This document shows, piece by piece, positions 7,155-16,759 of a stretch of 64,000 nucleotides of DNA (the stretch's first letter is position 1; every line of letters begins with the position of its first letter). Origin of the DNA: Sciscionella sediminilitoris (lineage in GTDB: Bacteria; Actinomycetota; Actinomycetes; Mycobacteriales; Pseudonocardiaceae); NCBI RefSeq assembly GCF_000737195.2, contig NZ_JALM01000015.1:20075-84074 (forward strand), given 5' to 3'. A model generated the notes under the pieces. That model had not been told where the DNA came from, made no database searches, and saw only the letters and a list, made by a program, of their open reading frames with translations. The position numbers and the translations under genes were made by a program.

Positions 7155-8405
7155 CTACTGCGCCGAGCCTGATCCGGTGAGCTGCTTGCCGAGCCAGTCG
7201 AGCGCGACCGGGGACCCGATCACCCACGGGGCGATGTGCCCGAGCGCGGTGCCCGGGAACAGCGGCGGCAGTGGTTCGGACTCCAGTTTCACCGAGGCGC
7301 CCTTGGCCTTCCAGTCCTTGGCGAGCTGCGCGACCTGCGGGTAGGGCACCAGATCGTCGTTGACATTGGAGGCCAGCATGACCGGGGCGCTCGGTTTGCG
7401 GTTGCCGATCTTCTGCTCGTCCAGGATCTTGGTGGCGATCGGGTACCGGTCCAGCACCGCGCTCAGCGGTTCCCCGGTTCGCGTGAAGTCCTTGGTCTTC
7501 TGGAAACCGGTGCTCAGCCCGGTGGCCACCACGCATTCCTGGGAGACTCGCTTGAGCATGTCCTTGCCCTTGGCGTTGGTTTCCTTATCCACCAAAGGCT
7601 TGATCTCCGGGTACTGCGCCTCGAACCCGTTCAGCGCATAGCCGATGGCACCGCTGAGGATGGTGCCGTCGATGGTCTTCAGCGTCGCGCGCAGATCCGC
7701 GGGCGGGGCACCGGCATAGGTTCCCTTGATGGCCAGCTCCGGCGCGTACTCCCGCGCCGATTCCGCGGCGGCGGCCACCGCGCCACCGCCCTGCGAGTAG
7801 CCCCACATGCCGATCGGGTTGTCCTTGCCGATCCCGCTTTCCGGCAGCCGCTGCACCGCACGGGCCGCGTCGAGCACGGCGTGCGCCTCATCGGCCCGGT
7901 TCACGTAGGTGTGCGTGCCCGGGGTACCGAGCCCTTCGTAGTCGGTGACCACCACGGCATAGCCCTTGGCGAGCATCGCGCCGACCATCAGCCACTCGTA
8001 CTCCACGATCGGCCCGCCCGGCCCGTCCAGGCTGATGCCCTTTTCGAACAGCTTCGAGGGGGCGCACTGATCGCCCTGGCCGATGGTGCCGACGGCGAGG
8101 TCCACGAGCGGCCGTTCGCCCTTGCCCTTCCACGGCGCCTTGGGTGCGAAATACGTTCCGGTGACCGCGATCGGCTTCCCCGCGGCATCGGTGCTGTGAT
8201 ACATCAGCCGCGTGGTCTTCGCCCCGCTCGGTGGCAGGGTGTTCATCGGCTCGCTGCGGAGGAGATCACCATTGTGGCCCGCGGGCACCGGATCCGGCGG
8301 GGTGTAGAAATCGCCTTGTTGTGCCGCGGCGGGCAGTGCACACACACCGAGCGCGGCGATCGCGGCCGTACAGGCCGCGAGCAGCTTCTTCCGCAAGCCG
8401 ATCAC
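7155..8405 (-). CDS. Secreted lipase (LIP family, alpha/beta hydrolase)
   Basis: A 416-residue secretory lipase-family protein. The GTG start gives a leader with LRKK followed by a hydrophobic stretch and an ALPAAAQQ cleavage region near residue 28, a Sec signal peptide. The nucleophile elbow GYSQGG is at residues 202-207 (Ser204); the probable acid lies in SNVNDDLVPY and the catalytic histidine in GTALGHIAPW. It has the long TIGQGDQCAPS block typical of the Candida-lipase-A-like actinobacterial family. It acts outside the membrane on triacylglycerols or other esters. The upstream MFS gene is on the same strand 68 bases away. Confidence 0.85.
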   Translation of the reverse strand: MIGLRKKLLAACTAAIAALGVCALPAAAQQGDFYTPPDPVPAGHNGDLLRSEPMNTLPPSGAKTTRLMYHSTDAAGKPIAVTGTYFAPKAPWKGKGERPLVDLAVGTIGQGDQCAPSKLFEKGISLDGPGGPIVEYEWLMVGAMLAKGYAVVVTDYEGLGTPGTHTYVNRADEAHAVLDAARAVQRLPESGIGKDNPIGMWGYSQGGGAVAAAAESAREYAPELAIKGTYAGAPPADLRATLKTIDGTILSGAIGYALNGFEAQYPEIKPLVDKETNAKGKDMLKRVSQECVVATGLSTGFQKTKDFTRTGEPLSAVLDRYPIATKILDEQKIGNRKPSAPVMLASNVNDDLVPYPQVAQLAKDWKAKGASVKLESEPLPPLFPGTALGHIAPWVIGSPVALDWLGKQLTGSGSAQ

Positions 8406-8473
8406 CTCATCACTGAGCTGGTTACCGGCGAGTAGGTTAGAGTGCTGGAGCGCATTCGTCAATGCACACTGGG

Positions 8474-9733
8474 TTAACCCGCCCGTTCCTCGGCGATCCG
8501 CTCGAGTGATTTCCCCGCTGTGTCCGGCATGAACGCGAACCCCGCCACCCCGGAGATCACCAGGAAAACCAGCAACAGGGCGGCCACCGGGGTGAATCCG
8601 CCGGAGCCGAGTACCGGGACGAACAGGCTCCACACCCCGAGCAGCAGCCGGGCGATGCCGAAGGTGAACCCCTGCGCGGTGCCGCGGAGTTCGGTGCGGA
8701 ACAGTTCCTGGCTGAACACCTTGTAGAAGGCTTCCCCGGCGAGCGCGCTGCCCACATAGAACAGCAGGATATTCGCGATGATCACCGGGATCGTGAACGG
8801 CAGCACGAGCACCAGCACGAACGCGGCCACCTGCAGCACGCTGCCGATCAGCCACAACCGGCGGCGGATCGCGTGGCCCCGGTCGGCGAACGGCATGAAC
8901 AGCGCGCCGATCGCGATCAGCCCGATCAGGAATCCGGCCCCGGACAGGGCCACCCCGGTCGCCTGACTGCCCGCGCCGAGCGAGGACACCATGTACGGGG
9001 TGAAGATCCCATAGGTGCCCGCGGCCAGCCCCCAGAACAGGTAGATCACGCTCGTCCAGGACAGCGCGCGCAGGGTCTTGCCGTGAAACAGTGCCCACAT
9101 CCGGGCGATCCCGCCGCGCGAGGCTTCCTGCCAGCGCGCGGATTCCGACATACCGCGCCGCAGCGCCCAGGTGATCAGCGCGGCCACGAACAGCTGGCCG
9201 AACACGATCCGCACCCCGAGCAGCCCGAGCCCGGAGAGCGCATAGGACAGCGCGAGCACCACGATCGGCCCGCTGTACCAGGCGATCTGGGTCAGCCCGA
9301 TGAGCCGTGCCCGCGCCCGCGCTGGGGAGAACTCTCCGACAAGGGCCAGCGAGGTCGGCACATCGGCCCCGACCGCGAGCCCCACCACGAAGGTGCCCGC
9401 GAACAGCATCGCCGGGTTCACCGCGAGCGCGATGCAGGCGATCCCCGCCGCGTAGACGAGCAGGTCGTATTTGTAGATCCGCTTGCGCCCCAGGCGATCC
9501 CCGAGCCGGCCGCCGATCACGGAGCCGATGGCCGCGCCGATCGCGTTCGGCCCGATCGCGGCCAGCGCGCCGACCGCGGTCGAGGAAAGCCCCAGCTCCG
9601 CCTGATACAGCGTCAGTCCCGCGCTGAGTGCCACGATGGAACCCGCGTCCAGATAGGAGGCCATCCCGGCGAGTACCGACCACTTCCACTGTTGCCGTGT
9701 CACGCCCGCGTCCTGCGCGATCCTGGTCGTCAT
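8474..9733 (-). CDS. MFS transporter (sugar-porter-like)
   Basis: A 419-residue major facilitator with twelve predicted hydrophobic segments. The loop 2-3 signature GGRLGDRLGRKRIYKYDLL is present, as is a matching FADRGHAIRRRLWLIG loop in the second half, and a sugar-porter-like end with DTAGKSLERI. Most relatives annotated from such sequence are metabolite:H+ symporters of the inositol/aromatic-acid type; import of an organic solute is therefore more likely than drug export, but this is inference. The gene is divergent from the UvrA-like ABC protein, with about 125 bases between starts. Confidence 0.82.
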   Translation of the reverse strand: MTTRIAQDAGVTRQQWKWSVLAGMASYLDAGSIVALSAGLTLYQAELGLSSTAVGALAAIGPNAIGAAIGSVIGGRLGDRLGRKRIYKYDLLVYAAGIACIALAVNPAMLFAGTFVVGLAVGADVPTSLALVGEFSPARARARLIGLTQIAWYSGPIVVLALSYALSGLGLLGVRIVFGQLFVAALITWALRRGMSESARWQEASRGGIARMWALFHGKTLRALSWTSVIYLFWGLAAGTYGIFTPYMVSSLGAGSQATGVALSGAGFLIGLIAIGALFMPFADRGHAIRRRLWLIGSVLQVAAFVLVLVLPFTIPVIIANILLFYVGSALAGEAFYKVFSQELFRTELRGTAQGFTFGIARLLLGVWSLFVPVLGSGGFTPVAALLLVFLVISGVAGFAFMPDTAGKSLERIAEERAG

Positions 9734-9858
9734 CCCCAACTCCGTTCGACGGTGAACGAGCACCGAGCAGATTAACCGAAGGGGATCACGGTGTGGCGTA
9801 CGATTTTCCGCGCCATTGCGGCCGGAAACTGACCGGTTGACCGCATAGCGTGCCCGGC

Positions 9859-12111
9859 ATGACAGCGGTCGCAACGACAGAGTACCTGCGGGTGCGCGGG
9901 GCCCGGGTGCACAACCTGCGCGATATCTCGGTCGACATCCCGAAACGGCAACTCACCGTGGTCACCGGGGTTTCCGGTTCGGGCAAGTCCTCGCTCGTCT
10001 TCGACACGATCGCCGCCGAATCGCAGCGCCAGCTGGGCGAGACCTTCAGCACCTTCGTGCGCAACCGGCTGCCGAAATACGGCCGCCCGGACGTGGACCG
10101 GCTGACGAATCTGTCCACGGCGATCGTGGTCGACCAGAAGCGGATCACCGGGAACGCGCGCTCCACGGTCGGCACGATCACCGATATCGCCGCGCTGCTG
10201 CGGCTGTTGTGGTCCCGTGCGGGGGAGCCGTACCTCGGCGCCTCGAACCTGTTCTCCTTCAACGATCCGGAAGGCATGTGCCCGCGCTGTTCCGGGCTCG
10301 GCGAGGTGCGCACCGTGGACCTGGACCGGCTCGTGGACCGGACACGTTCACTGAACGAGGGCGCGATCGTGTTCCCGACCTTCGGGGTTGGCGGGTGGAT
10401 GTGGCGCACCTTCGCCGATTCCGGGCTGTTCGACAACGACAAGCCGCTGGAGCGCTACACCGAGCAGGAGTGGGCGGCTTTCGTGTACGGCGCGGACGCC
10501 ACCGTGCGCTTGCCCAGCCAGGGCGGTCCGGTGCCGACCAAGTACGAGGGCCTGCTGCAGCGCTTCGAACGCATCTGGTTGCCCAAGGATCCCGAATCGC
10601 TTTCCGGGAAGACCAGGGCCGCCTTCGAATCCGTCGTGCGCCTCGGGGTGTGCGAACAGTGCCGGGGCGCCCGGCTTTCCCCGGCCGCGTTGTCCAGCAC
10701 GATCGCCGGGATGAACCTCGCCGAGTGCTACCGGCTCGAGGCGGTCGAACTCGCCCGGTTCCTGCGCGGGATCGAATCCCCGGTCGCCGCCCCGATCCTC
10801 GCGGAGGCCATCGAGCAGGTGGACCGGCTCGTCGGCATCGGGCTGGGCTATCTGAGCATGGACCGGGCGACCGGGACACTGTCCGGCGGCGAATCGCAGC
10901 GGGTGAAGATGGTGCGCCAGCTCGGCAGCAGCCTCACCGATATGACTTGTATCTTCGACGAACCCAGCATCGGGCTGCATCCGCACGATATCCAAGCGGC
11001 CGGCGAGCTGCTGTGTTCACTGCGGGACAAGGGGAACACCGTGATCGTCGTGGAGCACGACCCGGCCATCATCCGGATCGCCGATCATGTGGTGGACATC
11101 GGGCCGGGGCACGGATCCGCGGGCGGCCAGGTGGTGTACCAGGGACCGGTTTCCGGGCTCGCCGCTTCCCCAGGACCGACCGGGAAACATCTGGAGCGCG
11201 TCCCGGAGATCAACGATTCACCACGGAAACCGGACGGCTGGGTGGCCATTCGCGGGGCGGACAAACACAATCTGCGCGGGATCGATGTGGACATCCCGCT
11301 CGGCGTGCTCACCGCGGTCACCGGGGTGGCCGGTTCCGGGAAATCGACGCTGCTGCGCGAGTACCTGCCCGGGGCGAACTTCGCCGGCCAGTTGGGCGTG
11401 CACCGTTCCCGGCGCTCGAACATGGCCAGCTACACGGGAATGCTGGATCGGATCCGCACGATCTTCGCCGCCGAACACGGGGTTCCCGCCGCCCTGTTCT
11501 CGGCGAACTCCAAGGGCGCCTGCGCGAACTGTTCCGGTCTCGGTGTGGTCTACACCGATCTGGCTTTCCTCGACCCGGTCACGAACACCTGCGAACAGTG
11601 CGGTGGCCGCCGATTCGCCGCGGAGGTGCTCGGCTATCGGGTGCACGGCAAGAACATCGGCGAGTTGCACGAGCTGACGGCCGCCGAGATCATCGAACAG
11701 TTCCCGGATCCCAAGGTGTGCGCGATCGCCGGGCGGCTGCTCGACGTCGGGCTGGACTATCTGCCGATCGGCCAGCCGTTGAGCACCTTTTCCGGGGGCG
11801 AAGGGCAGCGGCTGGCGATCGCCGACGAACTCGACGGGGAACCGCGGCGGTACGTGTTCGACGAGCCGACGACCGGTTTGCACCGCGCCGATATCGCGCG
11901 CCTGCTCGCGCTGTTCACCCGGCTGCTCGATGCGGGTTCCAGTGTCATCGTCATCGAGCACAACCTGGATGTGATCGCGCGCGCCGACTGGATCATCGAT
12001 CTCGGTCCGGGCGCGGGTTCGCGGGGCGGAACGGTCGTGGCGACGGGCACCCCGCGCGCGGTCGCCGACTGCCCGGACTCGCTGACCGGCCGCTATCTGC
12101 TCAGTAGGTGA
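9859..12111 (+). CDS. Short UvrA-like ABC ATPase (possible drug-resistance protein)
   Basis: A 750-residue soluble protein with two UvrA-type ABC modules: Walker A loops GVSGSGKS (residues 37-44) and GVAGSGKS in the second half, signature motifs LSGGESQR and FSGGEGQR, and zinc-binding CPRCSG, CEQCRG, CANCSG and CEQCGG pairs. It is about 200 residues shorter than the canonical UvrA (about 950), so the UvrB-binding and insertion regions are reduced or missing. Such short paralogues include DrrC-type proteins associated with daunorubicin resistance in Streptomyces (established family knowledge). An in-frame GTG nine bases upstream is an alternative start. No antibiotic pathway is adjacent. Confidence 0.85.
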   Translation: MTAVATTEYLRVRGARVHNLRDISVDIPKRQLTVVTGVSGSGKSSLVFDTIAAESQRQLGETFSTFVRNRLPKYGRPDVDRLTNLSTAIVVDQKRITGNARSTVGTITDIAALLRLLWSRAGEPYLGASNLFSFNDPEGMCPRCSGLGEVRTVDLDRLVDRTRSLNEGAIVFPTFGVGGWMWRTFADSGLFDNDKPLERYTEQEWAAFVYGADATVRLPSQGGPVPTKYEGLLQRFERIWLPKDPESLSGKTRAAFESVVRLGVCEQCRGARLSPAALSSTIAGMNLAECYRLEAVELARFLRGIESPVAAPILAEAIEQVDRLVGIGLGYLSMDRATGTLSGGESQRVKMVRQLGSSLTDMTCIFDEPSIGLHPHDIQAAGELLCSLRDKGNTVIVVEHDPAIIRIADHVVDIGPGHGSAGGQVVYQGPVSGLAASPGPTGKHLERVPEINDSPRKPDGWVAIRGADKHNLRGIDVDIPLGVLTAVTGVAGSGKSTLLREYLPGANFAGQLGVHRSRRSNMASYTGMLDRIRTIFAAEHGVPAALFSANSKGACANCSGLGVVYTDLAFLDPVTNTCEQCGGRRFAAEVLGYRVHGKNIGELHELTAAEIIEQFPDPKVCAIAGRLLDVGLDYLPIGQPLSTFSGGEGQRLAIADELDGEPRRYVFDEPTTGLHRADIARLLALFTRLLDAGSSVIVIEHNLDVIARADWIIDLGPGAGSRGGTVVATGTPRAVADCPDSLTGRYLLSR

Positions 12112-13630
12112 GCGTGGCCGGGTGCTGCGGGCTCGAACCGAACGTGACCGTACTGCCCTTGGTGGCCGCGCTCGCGTACCGGCCGTCCATGGTGTCCACG
12201 ACCAGGCTGAGGTGATGCCCGGCGGGAACGGTCCAGGAAGTCGGCTCGAGTGCGAGCTCGATCCGTTGCGGCACACCGGGTTCGGCACCGCGAATGGTGA
12301 CGGGTTCGTGCGTGATCAGCTGCCCGTTGCCGTGCGCGTCGGTGTCGTAGAGGTAGGCGAACAGCGTCGTGTCCCTGGCACTCGGGGTCGCGGTGACCGC
12401 GAGGCGCGGTGTTCCGGTGACCGGGGTGTCGGTGGCGACCGGTGCAGCCGACCACACTCCCGCGTTTTTCCGGGACACCGCGGGGATCGGCGTGGTGACC
12501 GGTGTCCCGAGGTAGCCGGACGGGGGGCCGCTGTCCGCCGGGGTCGGCACCCCCGCCTCGATGCGCTCGCTCCAGGATCGCGGCCGCGCGCCGATCCCTT
12601 GGGCGCTCAGATATTGCCGGTGCTGGGCACCCTGCGCCGCCGCCCAGGAGGCATAACCGCGGTAGGTGTCCTGCTTGGCCGGTTTGAGTTGCACGGGACT
12701 CTCGGTGTCGATCCCGTTGCCTGCCCCGCGCAGGTAGTGGCCGAACCAGCGGGTCAGGTTCGACCAGACCTCGTTCGGCAGGCCGAGCGCGCCGGTGGCT
12801 TCACCGGTTCCGTGCTCGCCCGGTTGCAACATCAGCCGCTTCGGGGTGTGCAGCCGGTCGAAGAAGTCCACGTACTGCCCGGGCGGGAAAATCCCGTCCT
12901 GGAAGGAGTTCGCGAGCAGGATAGCCGGTCCGGCCTTGTCCAGCTGGTCCACCTTGGTCGAGGCCGAACGTTCCGGAGCGAGTTCGAGCGCCGTGTTCAG
13001 ATCGCCCTTGCGGTAGTTGTCCTCGATGAACTTCAGCGCGGTTCCGGGCCGCCCGGTCAGCCGGCCGAGCGCCAGCAGCGACTCCGCGGCATGCACGTGC
13101 ACGGTTTTGTTGGCATACAAGGATTTCCCGAGATCCGCCCAGCCACTCAGCGCACCGACCGCGCGCACCCGCCTGTCCGCGGCCGCGGTGAGCAGGCTGA
13201 TTCCCGCACCATAGGAGATCCCGGCCATCCCGATGCTGCCGATCCGGCGATGCTCCTGCGCCCAGTCGATGACCGAGCTCGCATCCACCACGTCCTCGGG
13301 CCCGGCGACCTCGATCCGCCCTCCGGAGTCACCGAATCCGCGTGCCGCATAACTGATCACCGTGTATCCGCCGGACCGTGCGAGCCGCTGCGCACCGAGC
13401 AGATACTCCGCACTCGGCGCGCTCCAGCTGCCCGGCATGACGATCAGCGGATGCGGGCCGGGGCTTTCCGGGGTGACCACGAACGCGCCGAGCCGCACCC
13501 CGTCCGCCCCGGTGATGTGGGTGTAGCTGGTGTCCACTCCAGGGGTGCTCGGCACTCTCGGCGCGGCGGCCGCCGTGGAACCGAGTAAGGCGAACGAGAT
13601 TCCGAGCGCGACTGCCCGCCACCGGCGCAT
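12101..13630 (-). CDS. Secreted CocE/X-Pro-peptidase-like hydrolase
   Basis: A 509-residue exported alpha/beta hydrolase. MRRWRAVALGISFALLGSTAAAAP is a Sec signal peptide cut near residue 23. The hydrolase domain carries GDSGG around residue 100 and the nucleophile motif GISYGAG at 137-143 (Ser139); the C-terminal third is a jelly-roll domain (GHHLSLVVDTMDGRY) as in CocE cocaine esterase and X-Pro dipeptidyl-peptidases. Likely acts outside the cell on esters or peptides. Its 3' end overlaps the convergent UvrA-like gene by 11 bases. Confidence 0.82.
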   Translation of the reverse strand: MRRWRAVALGISFALLGSTAAAAPRVPSTPGVDTSYTHITGADGVRLGAFVVTPESPGPHPLIVMPGSWSAPSAEYLLGAQRLARSGGYTVISYAARGFGDSGGRIEVAGPEDVVDASSVIDWAQEHRRIGSIGMAGISYGAGISLLTAAADRRVRAVGALSGWADLGKSLYANKTVHVHAAESLLALGRLTGRPGTALKFIEDNYRKGDLNTALELAPERSASTKVDQLDKAGPAILLANSFQDGIFPPGQYVDFFDRLHTPKRLMLQPGEHGTGEATGALGLPNEVWSNLTRWFGHYLRGAGNGIDTESPVQLKPAKQDTYRGYASWAAAQGAQHRQYLSAQGIGARPRSWSERIEAGVPTPADSGPPSGYLGTPVTTPIPAVSRKNAGVWSAAPVATDTPVTGTPRLAVTATPSARDTTLFAYLYDTDAHGNGQLITHEPVTIRGAEPGVPQRIELALEPTSWTVPAGHHLSLVVDTMDGRYASAATKGSTVTFGSSPQHPATLTY

Positions 13631-13654
13631 AGTGGCCTCCTCATCGCGGGGGCA

Positions 13655-15115
13655 TCATTGCGCAGTAGTGAAACAAACACCGTCGGCGACCGCAAGTTCG
13701 GTGAGCTGCCGCGGATCGGTACCTCGCCAGGCGATGACCTGGTCCGGGCGCAGCAGCACCGCCGTACCGGGTTCGAGGAAATCGACGTCCACCTGATGCA
13801 CCGGAAAACCGCAGTCCTGCCAGGGAATCGGTGACCCCGCGACCACGAGTGCCCAGTCCGGCCCGGCGAGGTCCAGGGTGGAGCGCCCCTCGGCGAGCCA
13901 GCGATGCGGAATCCGGGTCCCGACCCGCCCGGCAGGCGCGAATTCGGTGATCGGTTCGGTTTCGGTGATCCCGGGGAGCGGGTACTGGAATCCGCCGCAG
14001 GCGAGTACATAGGGATGCGCGAGCCCGTCGCCGCCCGGCACCCCGTCGCGCAGGTTCACGGTGCGGATACTGGACTGCTCGGCGGTGAACCAGCCCGCCG
14101 CGTGCCGTTCGGCGTGGTAACCGTCGAGCGGGCCGGTGTCGCCGCGCAGGGCAGCGGCGAGTTTCCAGCCGAGATCGTGCACATCGGCGATCCCGGTGTT
14201 CGCCCCGCTCGCCGCGAACGGTGGCATCACGTGTGCCGCGTCCCCGGCGAGCAGGATCCGCCCCGCGCGGTACCGGTCGGCCACGCGCATTTCCGCCTGC
14301 CAGGTAAGGACACTGTGCACCTCGAGATCGGGAAGCGGTGCGCCGACGGCGGTTTCCAGCACCCTCGGCCAGTCGCGTCCGGTGTCCCCGCCCTCGGCCA
14401 TGAACACCCAGCGATGCCGCCCGTCAACCGAGCAGAGCCCGCCCCGGGCTTGCGGGTGCTCGATCTGGCACAGGTTGAATGGCTTGTCCCGCACCAGTTC
14501 CCGCAGATCCGCGGTGAAGTACACGTTCACGTTCGGCTCGCCGAGCGCGCCCCGCCCGGAGCGTGTGATGCCGAGCGCCTCGCGTATCGGACTGCGCGCA
14601 CCATCGGCGGCGATCAGATAGCGCGCCCGCACCTGTTCGCCGGAATGAGTCGTGGCTGTCACCGTTTCGGCATCCTGCGCGACCTCGGTGACCTCGGTGC
14701 CGAACCGCACCCGCGCCCCGCCCCGGACCGCCGCCTCGCGCAGCACCGGTTCGAGCAGGTCCTGCGCGATCAGGCAGGGCAGCTCGGGACTCGGCTCGAT
14801 CACGGTTCCCGATTCGTCCACCGGGCGCCACAACGGAAGCAGCCCGGCCTCGGCAAGGGTGCGGCCCGCGGCCATCCGGTCGTGCCCCGCCAGCTCCCGC
14901 GCCGCCGCGCGCACCAGTTCCGCGAGCCCGAGTTCGCGGAAGATCTCCATGGTGCGCATGTTCACCCGGCGCGCCTTCGGCTGCGGGGAGGAACCGGTGC
15001 GCCGTTCGAGCAGGGTGACGGCGAGCCCGTGATGGCGCAGTACCAGCGCCGCGGTGAGTCCGACCAGTCCGCCGCCGACCACCAGCACATCGGGTTGTGT
15101 ACGTTGTACATTCAC
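13655..15115 (-). CDS. FAD-dependent aromatic monooxygenase
   Basis: A 486-residue single-component flavoprotein hydroxylase of the PheA/TfdB/UbiH group. GGGLVGLTAALVLRHHG (residues 14-30) is the dinucleotide-binding motif, LIAADGARSPIR is the DG motif contacting FAD and NADPH, and ILLAGDAAHVMPPFAASGANTGIADVHDLGWKL is the conserved C-terminal FAD-pyrophosphate motif (named here in parts). Family members hydroxylate phenolic or polyketide substrates. The GTG start lies inside the doubled palindromic operator shared with the divergent TetR gene, so the gene is almost certainly repressed by that TetR protein. Confidence 0.87.
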   Translation of the reverse strand: MNVQRTQPDVLVVGGGLVGLTAALVLRHHGLAVTLLERRTGSSPQPKARRVNMRTMEIFRELGLAELVRAAARELAGHDRMAAGRTLAEAGLLPLWRPVDESGTVIEPSPELPCLIAQDLLEPVLREAAVRGGARVRFGTEVTEVAQDAETVTATTHSGEQVRARYLIAADGARSPIREALGITRSGRGALGEPNVNVYFTADLRELVRDKPFNLCQIEHPQARGGLCSVDGRHRWVFMAEGGDTGRDWPRVLETAVGAPLPDLEVHSVLTWQAEMRVADRYRAGRILLAGDAAHVMPPFAASGANTGIADVHDLGWKLAAALRGDTGPLDGYHAERHAAGWFTAEQSSIRTVNLRDGVPGGDGLAHPYVLACGGFQYPLPGITETEPITEFAPAGRVGTRIPHRWLAEGRSTLDLAGPDWALVVAGSPIPWQDCGFPVHQVDVDFLEPGTAVLLRPDQVIAWRGTDPRQLTELAVADGVCFTTAQ

Positions 15116-15130
15116 AATGTACGTTGTACA
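15098..15130. promoter_or_regulatory. Doubled TetR-type operator between monooxygenase and tetR
   Basis: Two identical copies of TGTACGTTGTACA (15098-15110 and 15118-15130) are spaced 20 bases centre to centre, two helical turns. Each copy is a palindrome (TGTAC-GTT-GTACA), and the whole array is close to symmetrical about the intervening spacer. The left copy overlaps the monooxygenase start codon and the right copy ends 11 bases before the first possible tetR start, a typical arrangement for joint repression. Confidence 0.75.
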
Positions 15131-15150
15131 CGCCAGCTACGATGCCGTCA

Positions 15151-15870
15151 ATGACGACACCACGAGGGGACGGCGAGCTGATCTGGCTCACCGAGCCCGC
15201 CGACCGTGCGGGCGAGCAGCTCTCCCGCGAGCGGATCGTGGCGGCCGCGATGGCGATCGCCGACGAGGATCCGCGTGGCGAGGTCACCATGCGTGCCATC
15301 GCCACCCGGATCGGCACCCGCAGCCCGATGGCCCTCTACCGCTATGTGCGTAGCAAGGACGGGCTCGCCGACCTGATGAACGACGAGGTGTTCGGGCAGC
15401 TCGAGATACCGCGCGGCCAGGGCTGGCGGGCCTGCCTGCGCGGGCTCGGGCATTCCGCGAGCGCGGCGCTGGAGCGGCATCCGTGGTGGGCCCGGCTCGC
15501 GTTCAGCCGCCCGCCGCTTGGCCCCAACGCGCTCGCGGTCTACGACGGCTGCCTCGCCGAGCTGGACGAGCTCGGGCTCGACGCGGCGACCAGGATGGGC
15601 TGCATCAGCATCGTGTTCGGGCAGGTGTACAGCACCGGGCTCGCCGCGCTCGAAGAGCGGGCGATGCGTGCCCGGATCGGGGTGCAGAGCGAGGAACAGC
15701 TCGCCGATCTCGCCCGCCCCTACCTCGACCGGATCACCGAAGAAGGCGCGCATCCGCATTTCATCGCGTGGGCGAACGACCCGGGCAGGCTCGCGCCTCC
15801 GCCACAGGACTTCGCGCGCACCCTGGAGTGGCTGCTCGACGGCCTCGAACGGGATTACGCGGGCGGTTGA
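15151..15870 (+). CDS. TetR-family regulator with TetR_C-type ligand domain
   Basis: A 239-residue repressor. The DNA-binding helix-turn-helix is ERIVAAAMAIADEDPRGEVTMRAIATRIGTRSPMALYRYVRSKDGL (seen in pieces, residues about 25-70), followed by an all-helical ligand domain of the TetR_C (PF02909) kind. The ATG at 15151 follows another in-frame ATG nine bases upstream, which cannot be excluded. It is divergent from the FAD monooxygenase and shares its doubled operator, so it is likely a local repressor released by an aromatic or polyketide-like ligand. Its last 16 bases overlap the convergent PEP-mutase-like gene. Confidence 0.88.
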   Translation: MTTPRGDGELIWLTEPADRAGEQLSRERIVAAAMAIADEDPRGEVTMRAIATRIGTRSPMALYRYVRSKDGLADLMNDEVFGQLEIPRGQGWRACLRGLGHSASAALERHPWWARLAFSRPPLGPNALAVYDGCLAELDELGLDAATRMGCISIVFGQVYSTGLAALEERAMRARIGVQSEEQLADLARPYLDRITEEGAHPHFIAWANDPGRLAPPPQDFARTLEWLLDGLERDYAGG

Positions 15871-16700
15871 CCGATTTCCGGGGTTCCGCCGGTTTCCGCG
15901 GTTCCACCGCCGAGCAGGTCTTCGATCGGGAGCGCCTCGGATGCCAGTTCGCCCGCATCCAGGATTCCGCGGGCCAGACGAAGTGCGCTCGTCATGGCCG
16001 CGCGGGAAAGGGCCGAGCCGAGACTGATCCGGCTCGCCCCGAGCGCGCCGAGCTCGGCGACCGTGCAGCGCGCCGCGGCTCCCGCGGCGAGCACGTTCAC
16101 CGGGACCCGGACCGCCGCGCACACCCGCGCGATCGACTCGGTGTCCGGCAGGCCGGGCGCATAGACGACGTGCGCACCCGCTTCCTGGTAGGCGAGCAGG
16201 CGTTCGATGGTCTCCTCGATGCCGAATTTTCTCTGCAGAAAATTCTCTGCACGCGCGGTGAGCACGAATCCGTGCGCCCGGGCGGTTTCCGCGGCTGCCG
16301 CGACCCGCTCGACGGCGAGACCGAAGGGATACAGCGGATCCTCGGCGCGCCCGGTGGCGTCCTCGATCGAGCCACCGGCCGCCCCGGCCCGCGCGGCGAG
16401 CGCCACGGTCTCGGCCACCTCTTCGGGCCGGTCACCGAAACCGTTCTCCAGATCCGCGGAGACCGGGATGGGCACCGCGGCCACGATCTCGCGCAGGTTG
16501 TCCAGGGTGGCCGCGCGCCCGATGAGGTTCGCTGCATCCCGGTGCCCGCGATGCAGCGCGAGCCCACCGCTCGTGGTGCCGAGCGCGGTGAACCCCGCCG
16601 CGTGCAACATGATCGCGCTACCCGCGTCCCACGCGTTGGCGAGCACGAACGCCGCGCGCTCCTCGTGCATCCTGGCGAACCGCTCCGCTTTCCCATCCAC
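15855..16700 (-). CDS. Isocitrate lyase/PEP mutase family protein
   Basis: A 281-residue TIM-barrel protein of the PEP mutase/carboxyphosphonoenolpyruvate mutase group. Visible motifs are LANAWDAGSAIMLHAAGFTALGTTS, the Mg2+-binding SADLENGFGD, and SIEDATG and LTARAENFL in the order expected. The catalytic KKCGH loop of true isocitrate lyases is absent, so it is not an aceA. The start is a GTG, because no in-frame ATG lies close to the first conserved residues. It is divergent from the Tm-1-type operon, with 59 bases between starts, and probably acts on a related 2-oxo or phospho-acid intermediate. Confidence 0.82.
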   Translation of the reverse strand: MDGKAERFARMHEERAAFVLANAWDAGSAIMLHAAGFTALGTTSGGLALHRGHRDAANLIGRAATLDNLREIVAAVPIPVSADLENGFGDRPEEVAETVALAARAGAAGGSIEDATGRAEDPLYPFGLAVERVAAAAETARAHGFVLTARAENFLQRKFGIEETIERLLAYQEAGAHVVYAPGLPDTESIARVCAAVRVPVNVLAAGAAARCTVAELGALGASRISLGSALSRAAMTSALRLARGILDAGELASEALPIEDLLGGGTAETGGTPEIGQPPA

Positions 16701-16759
16701 CGGCGCAGTATGACAACGAGTAGATTCGGCCGCGGCCGAAACGTTCCCAGGGAGGCGAT

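Noticed and set aside
7155..9689. An apparent 844-residue fusion across the lipase and MFS genes
   Set aside because: The N-terminal part is a frame-shifted shadow of the MFS transporter; the lipase has its own GTG start and signal peptide.
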